Source: Corallococcus sp. NCRR
GTDB lineage: Bacteria > Myxococcota > Myxococcia > Myxococcales > Myxococcaceae
Reading direction: 5' to 3'
NCBI RefSeq assembly: GCF_026965535.1
Contig: NZ_CP114039.1
Location: forward strand, 3,100,001 to 3,164,000
DNA: 64,000 nucleotides
The notes under the pieces are model-generated. The model was not told where the DNA came from. It made no database searches and saw nothing but the letters and a program-made list of their open reading frames with translations. Every line of letters begins with the position of its first letter. Position 1 is the first letter of the stretch. This document shows positions 33,152 to 42,627 of this stretch, in pieces. Made by a program: the position numbers and the translations under genes.

Positions 33152-33817
33152 TCACCCGTGGGCGGCGGGATCCAACATCCACTGCGTGTTCGTCACGTGC
33201 GACGCGGGCAGGGACATATCGCCCGCGAGGATGCGCCGCATGGCGTCCCGCTTGCCCTCGCCGGCCACCAGCCCCAGCACCGCCCCCGCGCCCTGAAGCA
33301 CGGGAAAGGTCAGCGTCATCCGCCACGGCGGCGGCTTGGCGCTCTGCTCCACCGCCAGCACCCGCCGCGTGCGCTCCTGGAGCGCCGGGTGGCCGGGCAT
33401 CAGGCTCGCGGTGTGGCCGTCCTCGCCCACGCCGATGAGCACCACGTCCAGCTTCGCGGGCAATGTCTTCTCGTAGTCGCGCGCGGCGGCGTCGCGGTCC
33501 GTGCGCTCGCCCTGCATGCGGAACACCTGCGCGTCCGGCAGCTTCAGTGGCGAAAGCAGCGACTGCTTCACCAGCAGGTAGTTGCTGTCCTCGTGGTCGG
33601 GCGGCACGAAGCGCTCGTCCACGAAGTACACGTCCACGCGCTCCCAGGGGAGCTTGTGGTCCGCGAGCAGCCGGTACGCGGGCTTGGGCGTGTTGCCGCC
33701 CGACAGGGCCAGGCTCACGCGGTCCTTCGTCGCGAGCGCCTGGGTCAGCTCGCGCGCCATCCAGTCCGCGGCCTCGCGGGCGAGCCGGTCGGAGGGAACG
33801 ATGAGGGGCTGGCTCAT
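33152..33817 (-). CDS. pgl: 6-phosphogluconolactonase
   Basis: The 221-residue protein of the DevB/NagB-like lactonase family hydrolyses 6-phosphogluconolactone. Motifs include LALSGGNTPKPAYRLL near the start, VYFVDERFVPPDHEDSNY and LIGVGEDGHTASLMPGH. The ATG at 33817 overlaps the zwf stop by 4 bases (ATGA), so translation is coupled; the frame is open further upstream but inside zwf. It is the middle gene of the oxidative pentose-phosphate operon. Confidence 0.95.
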   Translation of the reverse strand: MSQPLIVPSDRLAREAADWMARELTQALATKDRVSLALSGGNTPKPAYRLLADHKLPWERVDVYFVDERFVPPDHEDSNYLLVKQSLLSPLKLPDAQVFRMQGERTDRDAAARDYEKTLPAKLDVVLIGVGEDGHTASLMPGHPALQERTRRVLAVEQSAKPPPWRMTLTFPVLQGAGAVLGLVAGEGKRDAMRRILAGDMSLPASHVTNTQWMLDPAAHG

Positions 33818-35355
33818 AGCGTGGACCACCGCCGGCCGTTCTTCGCGGGCAGCGCGTCCGCGGCGTCGGGGCCCTTGCTGCCCTTGGCGTAGGTGTGGAC
33901 CGTGCCGCCTTCGTCCGTCTCCAGCGCCTTCAGGATGGGCGTGATGTAGCTCCATGCCTGCTCCACGCTGTCCTGGCGCGCGAAGAGGGTGGCGTTGCCG
34001 CGCATGCAGTCCAGGAGCAGCCGCTCGTACGCCTCCGGCACGGGCTTCTTGAAGCTCTCCGCGTAGTCCATGTCCATGGTGACGCCGCCGATGTTGACGT
34101 CCTCGCCGGGGATCTTGGACTCGAAGGACAGCGCGATGCCTTCGTGCGGCTGGATGCGCAGCGTGAGCACGTTGGGCTGCAGCCGCTGGCAGGTGGCGCC
34201 GCCGCCGCTGAACAGGCCGATGGGCACCGACTTGAAGTGGATGGACACCTCCGTCAGGCGCTTCTTCAGGTTCTTGCCCGCGCGCAGGTAGAAGGGCACG
34301 CCCTGCCAGCGCCACGAGTCGATGTTCATCTTCATCGCCACGTAGGTCGGCGTGCGCGAGCCCTTCTTCACGCCCTTCTCGTCCTGGTAGCCCTCGTACT
34401 GGCCCACCACCACGTGCTGGGGCACCTCGCCGCCTTCCACGGGGCGCAGCGCGCGGAAGACCTTGTTCTTCTCATCGCGGATGTCCTCCGCGGCGAAGGA
34501 CACCGGGGGCTCCATGGCGCACAGGGCCAGCACCTGGAGCAGGTGGTTCTGCACCATGTCCCGGATGACGCCCGTCTCGTCGTAGAAGCCGCCGCGGCCC
34601 TCCACGCCAATGGCCTCCGCCGCGGTGATTTCCACGTGGTCGATGTGCTGGCGGTTCCAGAGCGGCTCGAAGATGGCGTTGGCGAAGCGGAACACCAGGA
34701 TGTTCTGCACCGTCTCCTTGCCCAGGTAGTGGTCGATGCGGAAGATCTGCTTTTCGTCCAGCGCCGAGCCCAGCGTCTTGTTGAGGGCCCTGGCGCTCTC
34801 CAGGTCGTGGCCGAAGGGCTTCTCGATGATGAGCCGGCTCCAGGGCTTCTCTCCCGGCTGCTCCTCGCGCTTGATCAACCCCGCGCCGGAGAGGCTCTGG
34901 ATGATCTGCGGGAACGTGGAGGCCGGGGTGGCCATGTAATAGAGCTTGTTGCCGTCCGTCTTGTGGCGCTTGGAGATGTCCTGGAGCTTCTGGCCCAGGC
35001 GCTTGAAGGCCTCCGCGTCGTCGTAGCCGCCGGAGGCGGTCTCGATGGTCTCCGTGAAGCGCTTCACCGCGGCTTCATCCAGGGGCTGCGTGCGGGCGAA
35101 CTTCTTCAGGCCCTCCTTCACGTGCTCGCGGAAGGGGCCGTCCTCCAGCTTGGAGCGGCTGTAGGCGACGATGGCGAAGTTCTCGGGGAGCAGGCCGGCG
35201 CGGGCGAGCTCGAAGAGGGCGGGGAATAGTTTGCGTTCGGCCAGGTCGCCCGTGGCACCGAAGAGGACCAGGGTGCAGGGGTCCGGGCGCCCCGCGCTGA
35301 ACACCGGTTCGCCCTCTCGGGGATGGGTTTCGATGTGCACTCCCTGCGCGTCCAT
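33814..35355 (-). CDS. zwf: Glucose-6-phosphate dehydrogenase
   Basis: The 513-residue NADP-dependent enzyme starts the oxidative pentose-phosphate branch. The nucleotide site is LVLFGATGDLAERKLFPAL, and the active-site motif RIDHYLGKETVQNILVFRF is intact. The start has a strong GGAGGGAG ribosome site. It is the first gene of zwf-pgl-gnd, which supplies NADPH and pentoses. The length and all core motifs are normal. Confidence 0.97.
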   Translation of the reverse strand: MDAQGVHIETHPREGEPVFSAGRPDPCTLVLFGATGDLAERKLFPALFELARAGLLPENFAIVAYSRSKLEDGPFREHVKEGLKKFARTQPLDEAAVKRFTETIETASGGYDDAEAFKRLGQKLQDISKRHKTDGNKLYYMATPASTFPQIIQSLSGAGLIKREEQPGEKPWSRLIIEKPFGHDLESARALNKTLGSALDEKQIFRIDHYLGKETVQNILVFRFANAIFEPLWNRQHIDHVEITAAEAIGVEGRGGFYDETGVIRDMVQNHLLQVLALCAMEPPVSFAAEDIRDEKNKVFRALRPVEGGEVPQHVVVGQYEGYQDEKGVKKGSRTPTYVAMKMNIDSWRWQGVPFYLRAGKNLKKRLTEVSIHFKSVPIGLFSGGGATCQRLQPNVLTLRIQPHEGIALSFESKIPGEDVNIGGVTMDMDYAESFKKPVPEAYERLLLDCMRGNATLFARQDSVEQAWSYITPILKALETDEGGTVHTYAKGSKGPDAADALPAKNGRRWSTL

Positions 35356-35604
35356 GCGGTTCTCCCTCCGGGTTCGCCGGGCACCTTAAGGCGCTAATCT
35401 GGCGGCCCTGCAAGCGCATTGCAGGAGAATGACGCGGGCCTGACGTCTTGCCTGCCCCGGCGCTCGGGCGCTCCGCTGGCCGCGCTCGGGCTCCTCCGGT
35501 GAGCGCACGGGCGGCCGGGCGTGAGGGGGCGGTGGGAACATGGTACTCCTGGCGGCGAACCTGACGCCCCTGGCGTCGCGCTGAACGGAGTCCTCCCCTC
35601 TCGC

Positions 35605-36327
35605 ATGCGCTACGTCGTCTCGCTGTGGTTCTTCGCGCTGTTCCTGGTCACCGCGCCCCTCCTCTTCACGTTGGGCGCGGTGTTGTTCGTGGTGGCGTAC
35701 CCGCTGGACCCGAACCGCCAGTGGCTGCACGTGCTGGTGTGCCGCTGGTGCTACGGGCTGTGGCTGCACGCGTCCCCCGGCTGGCGCGTGCGGGTGGAGG
35801 GACGGGAGCTGTTGCCCAAGGGGCCGTGCGTCTACGTCGTCAATCACCAGTCGTTCGCGGACATCCTGGCGGTGATGGGGCTGTTCACGCCGTACAAGTT
35901 CGTGGCGAAGGCGTCGCTGTTCCGCACGCCGCTGGTGGGCTGGATGATGACGCTGCTGGGCTACGTGCCCATCGTGCGCGGCAGCTCCACGTCCATGGAG
36001 CAGCTCCTGGGGCCCTGCCGCCGGTGGCTTCGCAAGGGCATCCCGGTGCTCATCTTCCCGGAGGGCACCTATTCGGCCGGGGAGCTGTTGCCCTTCAAGC
36101 GCGGCGCGTTCCAGCTGGCGCTGGAGGAGCACGTGCCGGTGGTGCCGGTGCTGGTGCGCGGCACGCGGGAACTGGTGGATGGGGATGGGCCGTGGATGAG
36201 CCCTCGCGCCACCGTCACGGTGCAGGTGATGCCGGCCTTGCCGCCGGAGACGTTCGGGCCGGACTCGGCGGCCCTGGCCACGCGCGTGCGCGAGCAGTAC
36301 GTGGAGGCGCTCGCGCGGGTGGGCTGA
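35605..36327 (+). CDS. 1-acyl-sn-glycerol-3-phosphate acyltransferase (PlsC family)
   Basis: The 240-residue membrane acyltransferase makes phosphatidic acid from lysophosphatidic acid. An N-terminal hydrophobic helix (about 5-35) precedes the acyltransferase core: NHQSFADIL (the NHx4D catalytic motif), KASLFRTPLVGW, and the substrate motif FPEGTYSAGELLPFKRGAF. I chose the ATG at 35605 because it begins the membrane helix; a Shine-Dalgarno-like GGAG lies rather far upstream. It is divergent from zwf. Confidence 0.9.
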   Translation: MRYVVSLWFFALFLVTAPLLFTLGAVLFVVAYPLDPNRQWLHVLVCRWCYGLWLHASPGWRVRVEGRELLPKGPCVYVVNHQSFADILAVMGLFTPYKFVAKASLFRTPLVGWMMTLLGYVPIVRGSSTSMEQLLGPCRRWLRKGIPVLIFPEGTYSAGELLPFKRGAFQLALEEHVPVVPVLVRGTRELVDGDGPWMSPRATVTVQVMPALPPETFGPDSAALATRVREQYVEALARVG

Positions 36328-36337
36328 AGCGCCGCCC

Positions 36338-37021
36338 TCAGGCGTGCTCGGAGCCGGGCAGCTCTTCGTCCAGCAGTGACGGCTCCGCGTGCGGCGCGGC
36401 CTCCACGGCGTTCGTCGCGGGCAGCGCGGGCGCGGCCTCGGTGACGGCGCGGGCCAGGTCGTGGGGGGCGCGGAGCAGCGCCTCCAGCGCGGCGGCGCTC
36501 GCGGGGACGCCGCGCTGCTCCACCTGGAGCCAGCCGCCCTTGATGCTCACGCGGCGGTGGCCCTTCAGGCCCAGCAGGCGCTGACGCACGCCCGGCTCCA
36601 GGATGACGGGGCGCGCTTCCGGCGCCAGCCCCTCCACCTGGAAGGCCGCGTCCAGCTCCGCGTCGCCAATCGTCTCCTCGCGCGGGGTGGCGGCGCCGGG
36701 GAGCTTGTCCTCGGGGCGCTCGTGCTCCAGCAGCAGGTCCGCGGGCAGCGCGCCCTCCAGGTCCAGCCGCAGCACCGTCACGGTGTGGCGCTTCTTGCCG
36801 CCCGCGCCGCGCTTGCCCGTGGCCAGCAGCAGCGGCCGTCCTTGATAGCGCCCCTGCACCTCCATCCGCCGCTCCGCGATGGTGAGGCCGTGCGCCTTCG
36901 CGAACGCCTCCCACGCGGCGCGCTGGCGGCGCTTGAGTTCGAACAGCGTGGCGAGGACCAGGACGCCCAGGACGAGCAGGGACGCGAGGATGCCGAGCGG
37001 GGAGAGGACACCGGAAAGCAT
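36338..37021 (-). CDS. Membrane-anchored protein of unknown function
   Basis: The 227-residue protein has one N-terminal transmembrane helix (about 5-28) followed by a basic KRRQRAAW segment and a soluble alpha/beta domain. The fold shows repeated short strands (ERRMEVQGRYQGRPLLLATG, TVTVLRLDL) and ends in an Ala/Glu/Pro-rich tail. I do not recognise a named family. It is convergent with the PlsC gene, 10 bases apart. The topology suggests a cytoplasmic domain on the inner membrane. Confidence 0.65.
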   Translation of the reverse strand: MLSGVLSPLGILASLLVLGVLVLATLFELKRRQRAAWEAFAKAHGLTIAERRMEVQGRYQGRPLLLATGKRGAGGKKRHTVTVLRLDLEGALPADLLLEHERPEDKLPGAATPREETIGDAELDAAFQVEGLAPEARPVILEPGVRQRLLGLKGHRRVSIKGGWLQVEQRGVPASAAALEALLRAPHDLARAVTEAAPALPATNAVEAAPHAEPSLLDEELPGSEHA

Positions 37022-37460
37022 GGCGGCGCATTGTGCACTGGCCTCGCGACGCGGGAACCATCAATCCGATCGCGAATGCACCTCCGCGCGCCGGGCAGGC
37101 TTGCGGCATGAGGTGCGCGGACCTGCGGAAGGAACGCCGCGCGAGCGCAAACGTGTGGAATCCCGTGTGCCCCGCGCGCTCCGTGCGGAGTGCACGCATG
37201 GCGCAAGAGTCCCATGCCACGGGTGTGCCCTCGCGGGTGGGCCCGGGCCGCGTGGCGAGGCGCCGTGGCGCGTGGGGTGGGGAGGACGGGACGCGTTGGG
37301 CAGGCCACGGATGCAAGCGCCCGGAATGACGTCCTTTTTCGACAATGTCAGAGGGGGCGGGTAAGGGAGCGGGGGCTCGCCGCTTGGAGTCGGGGATGGG
37401 ACCGGGGGAGGCTGCCCGGCCCGCACCCGCCACCGGGCCACGAGGGAGGGTGAACGCCGG
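37022..37460. other. 439-base intergenic region before sbcDC
   Basis: This lies between the leftward membrane-protein gene and the rightward sbcD, and should contain both promoters. Short open frames cross it but none has a supported start or normal codon bias. A TTTTT run is present at about 37334-37338 without a clear stem. Nothing else identified. Confidence 0.35.
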
Positions 37461-38705
37461 ATGCGCCTGCTGCACACGTCGGACTGGCACCTGGGCCACA
37501 CGCTGTATGACGTCTCACGGGAAGTGGAGCACGCCGCGTTCCTGACGTGGCTGTTGGACACGCTGGAGTCCCAGGAGGTGGATGCGCTCCTGGTGGCCGG
37601 GGACATCTTCGACACGGCCAACCCCAGCGCGGAGGCGCAGGCGGCCTGGTACCACTTCATCGCGCGGGCCCGGCGCACGCTGCCGAAGCTGGACGTGGTG
37701 GTGGTGGGCGGCAACCACGACTCCGCCGCGCGCCTGGACGCGCCGGATCCGCTGTTCCACGCCCTGGGCGTGCGCGTGGTGGGCGGCCTGCCGCGCCACC
37801 GGGGCGGACTGGAGATGGAGCGGCTGGTGGTGCCGGTGCACGACGCGCGCGGGAAGGTGGGCGCGTGGGTGGCGGCGGTGCCGTACCTGCGGCCCTCGGA
37901 CCTGCCGTCCGTGCCGGACGGTGAAGGGGACCGGCTGGTGGGGGGCGTGCGCTCCGTCTACGCGGAGGTGCTGGAGGCGGCGCGCAGGCGGCGGCGGTCC
38001 GGGCAGGCGCTGGTGGCCATGGGCCATTGCTACATGACGGGCTCGGAGCTGTCGGAGCTGAGCGAGCGGAAGATATTGGGCGGCAACCAGCATGCGCTGC
38101 CGGTGGAGTTGTTCCCGGAGGACGTCGCGTACGCGGCGCTGGGGCACCTGCACAAGGCGCAGCGCGTGGGGGGCCGCGAGGGCGTGCGCTACAGCGGCTC
38201 TCCCTTGCCGCTGTCCCTGTCGGAGGCGCACTACCGGCACCAGGTGCTGGTGCTGGACGTGGAGGACGGCGCGCTGACGCAGGTGCGTCCGCTGTCGGTG
38301 CCCCGCACCACGGACATGATGCGGGTGCCCGCGCGGGACGCTGCGCCGCTGCCGGAGGTGCTGGAGCTGCTGGCGGCGCTGCCCGCGTACGAGGCGGGGG
38401 CCCCGGAGTCGATGCGGCCGTACCTGGAGGTCTGCGTGTCGCTGCCCCGGCCGGAGCCGGCGCTGCGCCACAAGGTGGAGAAGGCGCTGGAGGGGCGGGC
38501 GGCGCGGCTGGTGAAGCTGACGCCGTTCTACACGGGCACGGGCGGGGCGCTGGCGGACGTGCGGCCGGGGCTGTCGCTGCGGGAGCGCACGCCGGAGGAC
38601 GTGTTCCTCGCCCGGTATGCGCGGGACTTCAAGGAGGCGCCCTCGCCGGGGCTGCTGGAGTCGTTCCACGCGCTGCTCACGCAGGTGCAGGAGGACGCGT
38701 CGTGA
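37461..38705 (+). CDS. sbcD: SbcD nuclease subunit of the SbcCD (Mre11-Rad50) complex
   Basis: The 414-residue Mre11-type phosphoesterase, with SbcC, opens hairpins and trims DNA ends. The five metal-binding motifs are in order: SDWHLGH near the start, VAGDIFDTANP, VGGNHDSAAR, AMGHCYMTG and LGHLHKAQ. A C-terminal capping domain of about 120 residues follows. The stop overlaps the sbcC start by 4 bases (GTGA), giving coupled translation. The start has GAGGGAGGGTG upstream. Confidence 0.95.
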   Translation: MRLLHTSDWHLGHTLYDVSREVEHAAFLTWLLDTLESQEVDALLVAGDIFDTANPSAEAQAAWYHFIARARRTLPKLDVVVVGGNHDSAARLDAPDPLFHALGVRVVGGLPRHRGGLEMERLVVPVHDARGKVGAWVAAVPYLRPSDLPSVPDGEGDRLVGGVRSVYAEVLEAARRRRRSGQALVAMGHCYMTGSELSELSERKILGGNQHALPVELFPEDVAYAALGHLHKAQRVGGREGVRYSGSPLPLSLSEAHYRHQVLVLDVEDGALTQVRPLSVPRTTDMMRVPARDAAPLPEVLELLAALPAYEAGAPESMRPYLEVCVSLPRPEPALRHKVEKALEGRAARLVKLTPFYTGTGGALADVRPGLSLRERTPEDVFLARYARDFKEAPSPGLLESFHALLTQVQEDAS

Positions 38706-41700
38706 AGATCCTGGCGATTCGCGGCAGCAACCTTACGAGCTTCGCGGGGGACTTCGCGCTGGAGCTGGACCGGGCGCCGCTGGACCGGCTGGGGCTGTTC
38801 GCCATCTCCGGCGCGACGGGGGCGGGGAAGAGCACGCTGCTGGATGCGCTGTGCCTGGCGCTGTTCGACCGCACGCCCCGGCTGGGTGGGCCCAGCAAGG
38901 TGCTGGTGGGCCGCGCGGACGAGGACGAGGAGGCGCGGCTGTCCGCGTACGACGTGCGCGGCATGCTGCGGCGCGGGGCGGGCAAGGGCCACGCGGAGGT
39001 GGACTTCCTGGGCAAGGACGGGCGGCGCTACCGGGCCCGGTGGAACGTGTGGCGTGCGCGCGAGCGCGCGGAGGGGCGCTTCCGGCCGCAGGAGCTGAGC
39101 CTGACGGACGTGGCCTCGGGGCAGGTGTTCGGCCGCACCAAGGGCGAGGTGCTCCACGCGATTCAGGAGCGGCTGGGGCTGTCGTTCGACCAGTTCCGGC
39201 GCTCGGCGCTGCTGGCGCAGGGCGAGTTCGCGGCGTTCCTGCGCGCGGACGCGAACGAGCGCGCGGAGCTGCTGGAGCGGATGACGGGCACGGAGGTGTA
39301 CAGCCGCGTGTCCATCGCCGCGCATGAGAAGAACGCGAAGGAGCAGGAGGAGCTGAAGCGGCTGTCGCAGGGGCTCGCGGCCATCGCGCTGATGTCCGAC
39401 GCCGACCGCGAGGGCGTGCGCGTCCAACTGGGCGAGGAGGAGGCGGCGCGGGTCCGCGAGGAGGCCCGGTCGCGCGAGGCGGAGGCGGCCCGGTCCTGGT
39501 ACGCGCAGCGCGCGGAGTTCGTGGGACAGGAGCAGCAGGCCGAAAGCGCGGTGGCCCGGGCGGAGTCGGAGCGGGAGGCGGCGGCGCCTCGCGAGGCCTT
39601 GCTGGAGTCGGTGCGCGCGGCGGAGGGCTTCCGAGCGGTGGTGTCCGCGGTGGAGGCCGCGGAGCAGGGCTGCGTGAGGGCGGAGGCCGAGCAGCTGGAG
39701 CGGGCCTCGCAGGCGGAGGCGGCGCTCGCGGCGGCGGCGGCGCAGCGGCAGGTGCGGATGCAGGCGGAGGTCGCGCGGGCGGCGGCGCTGGATGCCGAGG
39801 CGTCGGTGCGTCCGGCGCTGGAGGAGGCCGCGACGCTGGACACGCGCCGCGCGGAGGCGGAGCGCGAGGCCCGTGAGGCCGCGGAGCTGGCGAAGCAGGC
39901 GAAGGCCGCGGAGGCGTCGGCTCGCGATGCGCTGGCGCTGGTGCAGGCGGCGGAAGCGAAGGCCCAGGGGCTGGTGGACTCGGCCGAGGCGTGGCGCGCG
40001 TCGCACGCGAGCTGGGAGTCCCTGGCCACGGAGTGGCCGCGCTGGCAGCGCGAGCTGGAGCGCTTCGCCGTGGCGCTGAAGGAGGAACAGGCGGCCGGCG
40101 CGGACGTGGACCGGCTGGGGAAGGACGCGGACCGCCTGGGCAACGAGGCCCAGGCGCGCCGTGAGGAGCACCAGGGCGCGGTCGAGTCGGAGGCGCAGGC
40201 GCAGGCCCTGGCGACGCACGCGGAGGCCGCGCTGGGCGAGGATGGCGGCGCGGCGCGGCGGGCGCTCCGGGAAGCGCTGCTGGCGCGACAGGAGGTCCTG
40301 GGGGCGTTGACGCTCGCGGGTGAAGGCGCTCGGGCGGAGGGCGCGGCGGAAGGGGACGCGGCGGCGGAGGTGAAGGCGCACCGCGAGGTCTCCCAGCGCG
40401 CGGCGGCGGAGGCGAAGGACGCGGCGGCGCGGCGGGCGACCCAGGAGGCGATGCTCCACGAAGCGCGCCGCGCGCAGTCTCGCGCGGAGGCGACGCAGGG
40501 CCTGGCCTCGCACCGGGCCGCGCTGCATGAAGGTGAGCCGTGTCCGCTGTGCGGCGCGCTCGAACATCCGTATGCCCGGGAGGCTTCCGCGCTGGAGGGG
40601 CTGGTCGCGGAGACCGCGGCCCGGGTGCTGGAGCTGGAGTCCGCGCGGGATGCGGCGGCGAAGCAGGAGAGCGCGGCGAGCGTGCGGCAGGCGACCGCGG
40701 ACACGGCCGCGACCCAGGCCGAAGCCCGGCGCGACACGGCCGCCCGAAAGCGCACGGCACACCGTGACGCCTGGAGCGCGGCGCGCGAACGGTGGACCCG
40801 CGCGGTGCTTCCGGGGGAGGACACGGCAGGGCCGGCCGATGCGAAGGCTTCGTCACGAGGCTCGAAGGACCCTGCCGTTGCTGCGAACGCGGAAGCCGGG
40901 CGCTCAAGTCCTGCGGATGCGAAGGCGTCACTCGGTTCGACGGACCACGCTGCTGCATCGCCTCCCGAGGACGCGGAGGCCAGCACCTCCCAGACGTGGA
41001 TCCATTCAGCTCAGGAGGACGTGCGCGCGCGGCTCGCGACCCTTCGTGACGAAGAGGCTTCCGCGGAGGCCCGCGCCAGTGCGGCTCGTGAAGCCCGGGC
41101 CCTGCTGGAGACCCGGCGCACCCGGCGCGAAGGCGCGGCCGATGCCCTTCGCAAGGCCGAGGACGCTCAGTCCCGCGCGGCCCAGTCCCACCGGGATGCG
41201 CTGCTTCGCCGGGACACCGCCCGCGATGCCCGCGAGCTCGCCCTCGCCGAGGTGTCCCCTCCGTTCGCCAGCGAGGAGGTCACCTGGAAGGACAAGCTCG
41301 CCGCGGACCCCGTGCGCTTCCAGGGCCAGTGCCTGGCGCGCGTGACGAAGTGGCGCGAGAAGCTCGCGGAGCTGGAGGCCTCTCGCAAGCGCCTGGAGGA
41401 GCAACAGGGCCTGCGTGCCCGTGAAGAGGTCCGCCTCCAGGCCCGGCTCGAGGACGCACAGACCGCCGCCCACCGCGCGGGCCTCAAGGACACGGCCTTC
41501 CAGGACGCGTCCAGGGCCCGCGCCCGGCTGCTCCAGGGCCGCCCCACGCAGGAGGTGCGCGCGGAGCTCCAGGCGCGCATCGACGCCGCCCAGGCCACCT
41601 ACGAGCGCGCCCGCGAGGACTCCGAAGCCCTCCAGCAGGCGGAGAAGGTGGCCACCGCCCGCGCCGAGGACGCCGTGCGCCTGCGCACCGAGGCCGCCCT

Positions 41701-42625
41701 CACCCTCGACCGCGCCCAGGCCGTCCTCACGGAGCGCCTCGCCGGCCATGGCACCACCTTGGAGCAGCTCAAGGCCCTGCTGGCTCGCGGCGCCGCCTGG
41801 TGCGACTCGGAGGCCCGCGCGCTCAACGCCCTGCGCGAGTCCGTGGCCCAGGCCCGCGCCGTCCTCGGGGAGCGCCGCGAGCGCCGAGTCCGCCATGAGG
41901 CCTCCGGGCTCCCCTCGCTCGCGGAAGGGGACGTCGCGGAGCTCTGCGAACGCCTGCGCACCGACGTGGAGGTGCGCAGCCGCGCCGAGGCCCTGCTGCG
42001 CGCGAAGCTGGAAGCCGACGACACCGCCCGCGCCCGCCATGGCGCGGAGGCCCGGGCCCTGGAGCAGCGCCGCGCCGACGCGGAGGTGTGGAAGACGCTG
42101 GGCGACCTCATCGGTTCGCACGACGGCAAGAAGTTCAAGGTCTTCGCCCAGAGCCTCACCCTGGACGCGCTGCTGCTGCACGCCAACGCGCACCTGCGCG
42201 AATTGGCCCGCCGCTACCGCCTGGAGCGCGTGCCCGGCCATGACCTGGACCTCCAGGTGGTGGACGGCGACATGGGCGACGAGGTCCGCAGCGTGGCCAG
42301 CCTCTCCGGCGGGGAGAGCTTCCTCGTGTCGCTCGCGCTCGCGCTGGGCCTGGCCTCGCTGTCGTCGGAGACGACGCAGGTGGAGACGCTCTTCATCGAC
42401 GAGGGCTTCGGCACGCTGGACCCGGAGACGCTGGAGGTCGCGCTCGCCACGCTCGACGCGCTCCAGGCCACCGGCCGCCAGGTGGGCATCATCTCCCACG
42501 TGAGCGGGCTCGCCGAGCGCATCGGCGTGCAGGTGCGCGTGGTGAAGCAGGGCGGCGGCCGCAGCAAGCTCGTCGTGGAAGGCGACGCGGGGATGGTCAT
42601 CCCCTCGGATCAGCAGGTGGCGTGA
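38702..42625 (+). CDS. sbcC: SbcC ATPase subunit of the SbcCD (Mre11-Rad50) complex
   Basis: The 1307-residue SMC-like ATPase has Walker A GATGAGKST (37-45), the Q-loop region QGEFAAFLRA, two long Ala/Glu-rich coiled-coil arms, and a zinc hook CPLCG (Cys614 and Cys617) at the apex. The C-terminal half has the signature SLSGGESFLVSLALALGLA and Walker B LFIDEGFGTLDPETLEVAL. GTG start overlapping sbcD. Residues about 707-768 are an odd low-complexity Ala/Ser/Asp insert with two copies of PADAKAS and visibly less GC-rich codons, in the second coiled-coil arm. Confidence 0.95.
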   Translation: MKILAIRGSNLTSFAGDFALELDRAPLDRLGLFAISGATGAGKSTLLDALCLALFDRTPRLGGPSKVLVGRADEDEEARLSAYDVRGMLRRGAGKGHAEVDFLGKDGRRYRARWNVWRARERAEGRFRPQELSLTDVASGQVFGRTKGEVLHAIQERLGLSFDQFRRSALLAQGEFAAFLRADANERAELLERMTGTEVYSRVSIAAHEKNAKEQEELKRLSQGLAAIALMSDADREGVRVQLGEEEAARVREEARSREAEAARSWYAQRAEFVGQEQQAESAVARAESEREAAAPREALLESVRAAEGFRAVVSAVEAAEQGCVRAEAEQLERASQAEAALAAAAAQRQVRMQAEVARAAALDAEASVRPALEEAATLDTRRAEAEREAREAAELAKQAKAAEASARDALALVQAAEAKAQGLVDSAEAWRASHASWESLATEWPRWQRELERFAVALKEEQAAGADVDRLGKDADRLGNEAQARREEHQGAVESEAQAQALATHAEAALGEDGGAARRALREALLARQEVLGALTLAGEGARAEGAAEGDAAAEVKAHREVSQRAAAEAKDAAARRATQEAMLHEARRAQSRAEATQGLASHRAALHEGEPCPLCGALEHPYAREASALEGLVAETAARVLELESARDAAAKQESAASVRQATADTAATQAEARRDTAARKRTAHRDAWSAARERWTRAVLPGEDTAGPADAKASSRGSKDPAVAANAEAGRSSPADAKASLGSTDHAAASPPEDAEASTSQTWIHSAQEDVRARLATLRDEEASAEARASAAREARALLETRRTRREGAADALRKAEDAQSRAAQSHRDALLRRDTARDARELALAEVSPPFASEEVTWKDKLAADPVRFQGQCLARVTKWREKLAELEASRKRLEEQQGLRAREEVRLQARLEDAQTAAHRAGLKDTAFQDASRARARLLQGRPTQEVRAELQARIDAAQATYERAREDSEALQQAEKVATARAEDAVRLRTEAALTLDRAQAVLTERLAGHGTTLEQLKALLARGAAWCDSEARALNALRESVAQARAVLGERRERRVRHEASGLPSLAEGDVAELCERLRTDVEVRSRAEALLRAKLEADDTARARHGAEARALEQRRADAEVWKTLGDLIGSHDGKKFKVFAQSLTLDALLLHANAHLRELARRYRLERVPGHDLDLQVVDGDMGDEVRSVASLSGGESFLVSLALALGLASLSSETTQVETLFIDEGFGTLDPETLEVALATLDALQATGRQVGIISHVSGLAERIGVQVRVVKQGGGRSKLVVEGDAGMVIPSDQQVA

Positions 42626-42627
42626 CC

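Noticed and set aside
38027-38701. Upstream in-frame extension of sbcC inside sbcD
   Set aside because: The GTG at 38702 begins the conserved SbcC N-terminus and overlaps the sbcD stop in the usual way; the extension is a shadow of sbcD.
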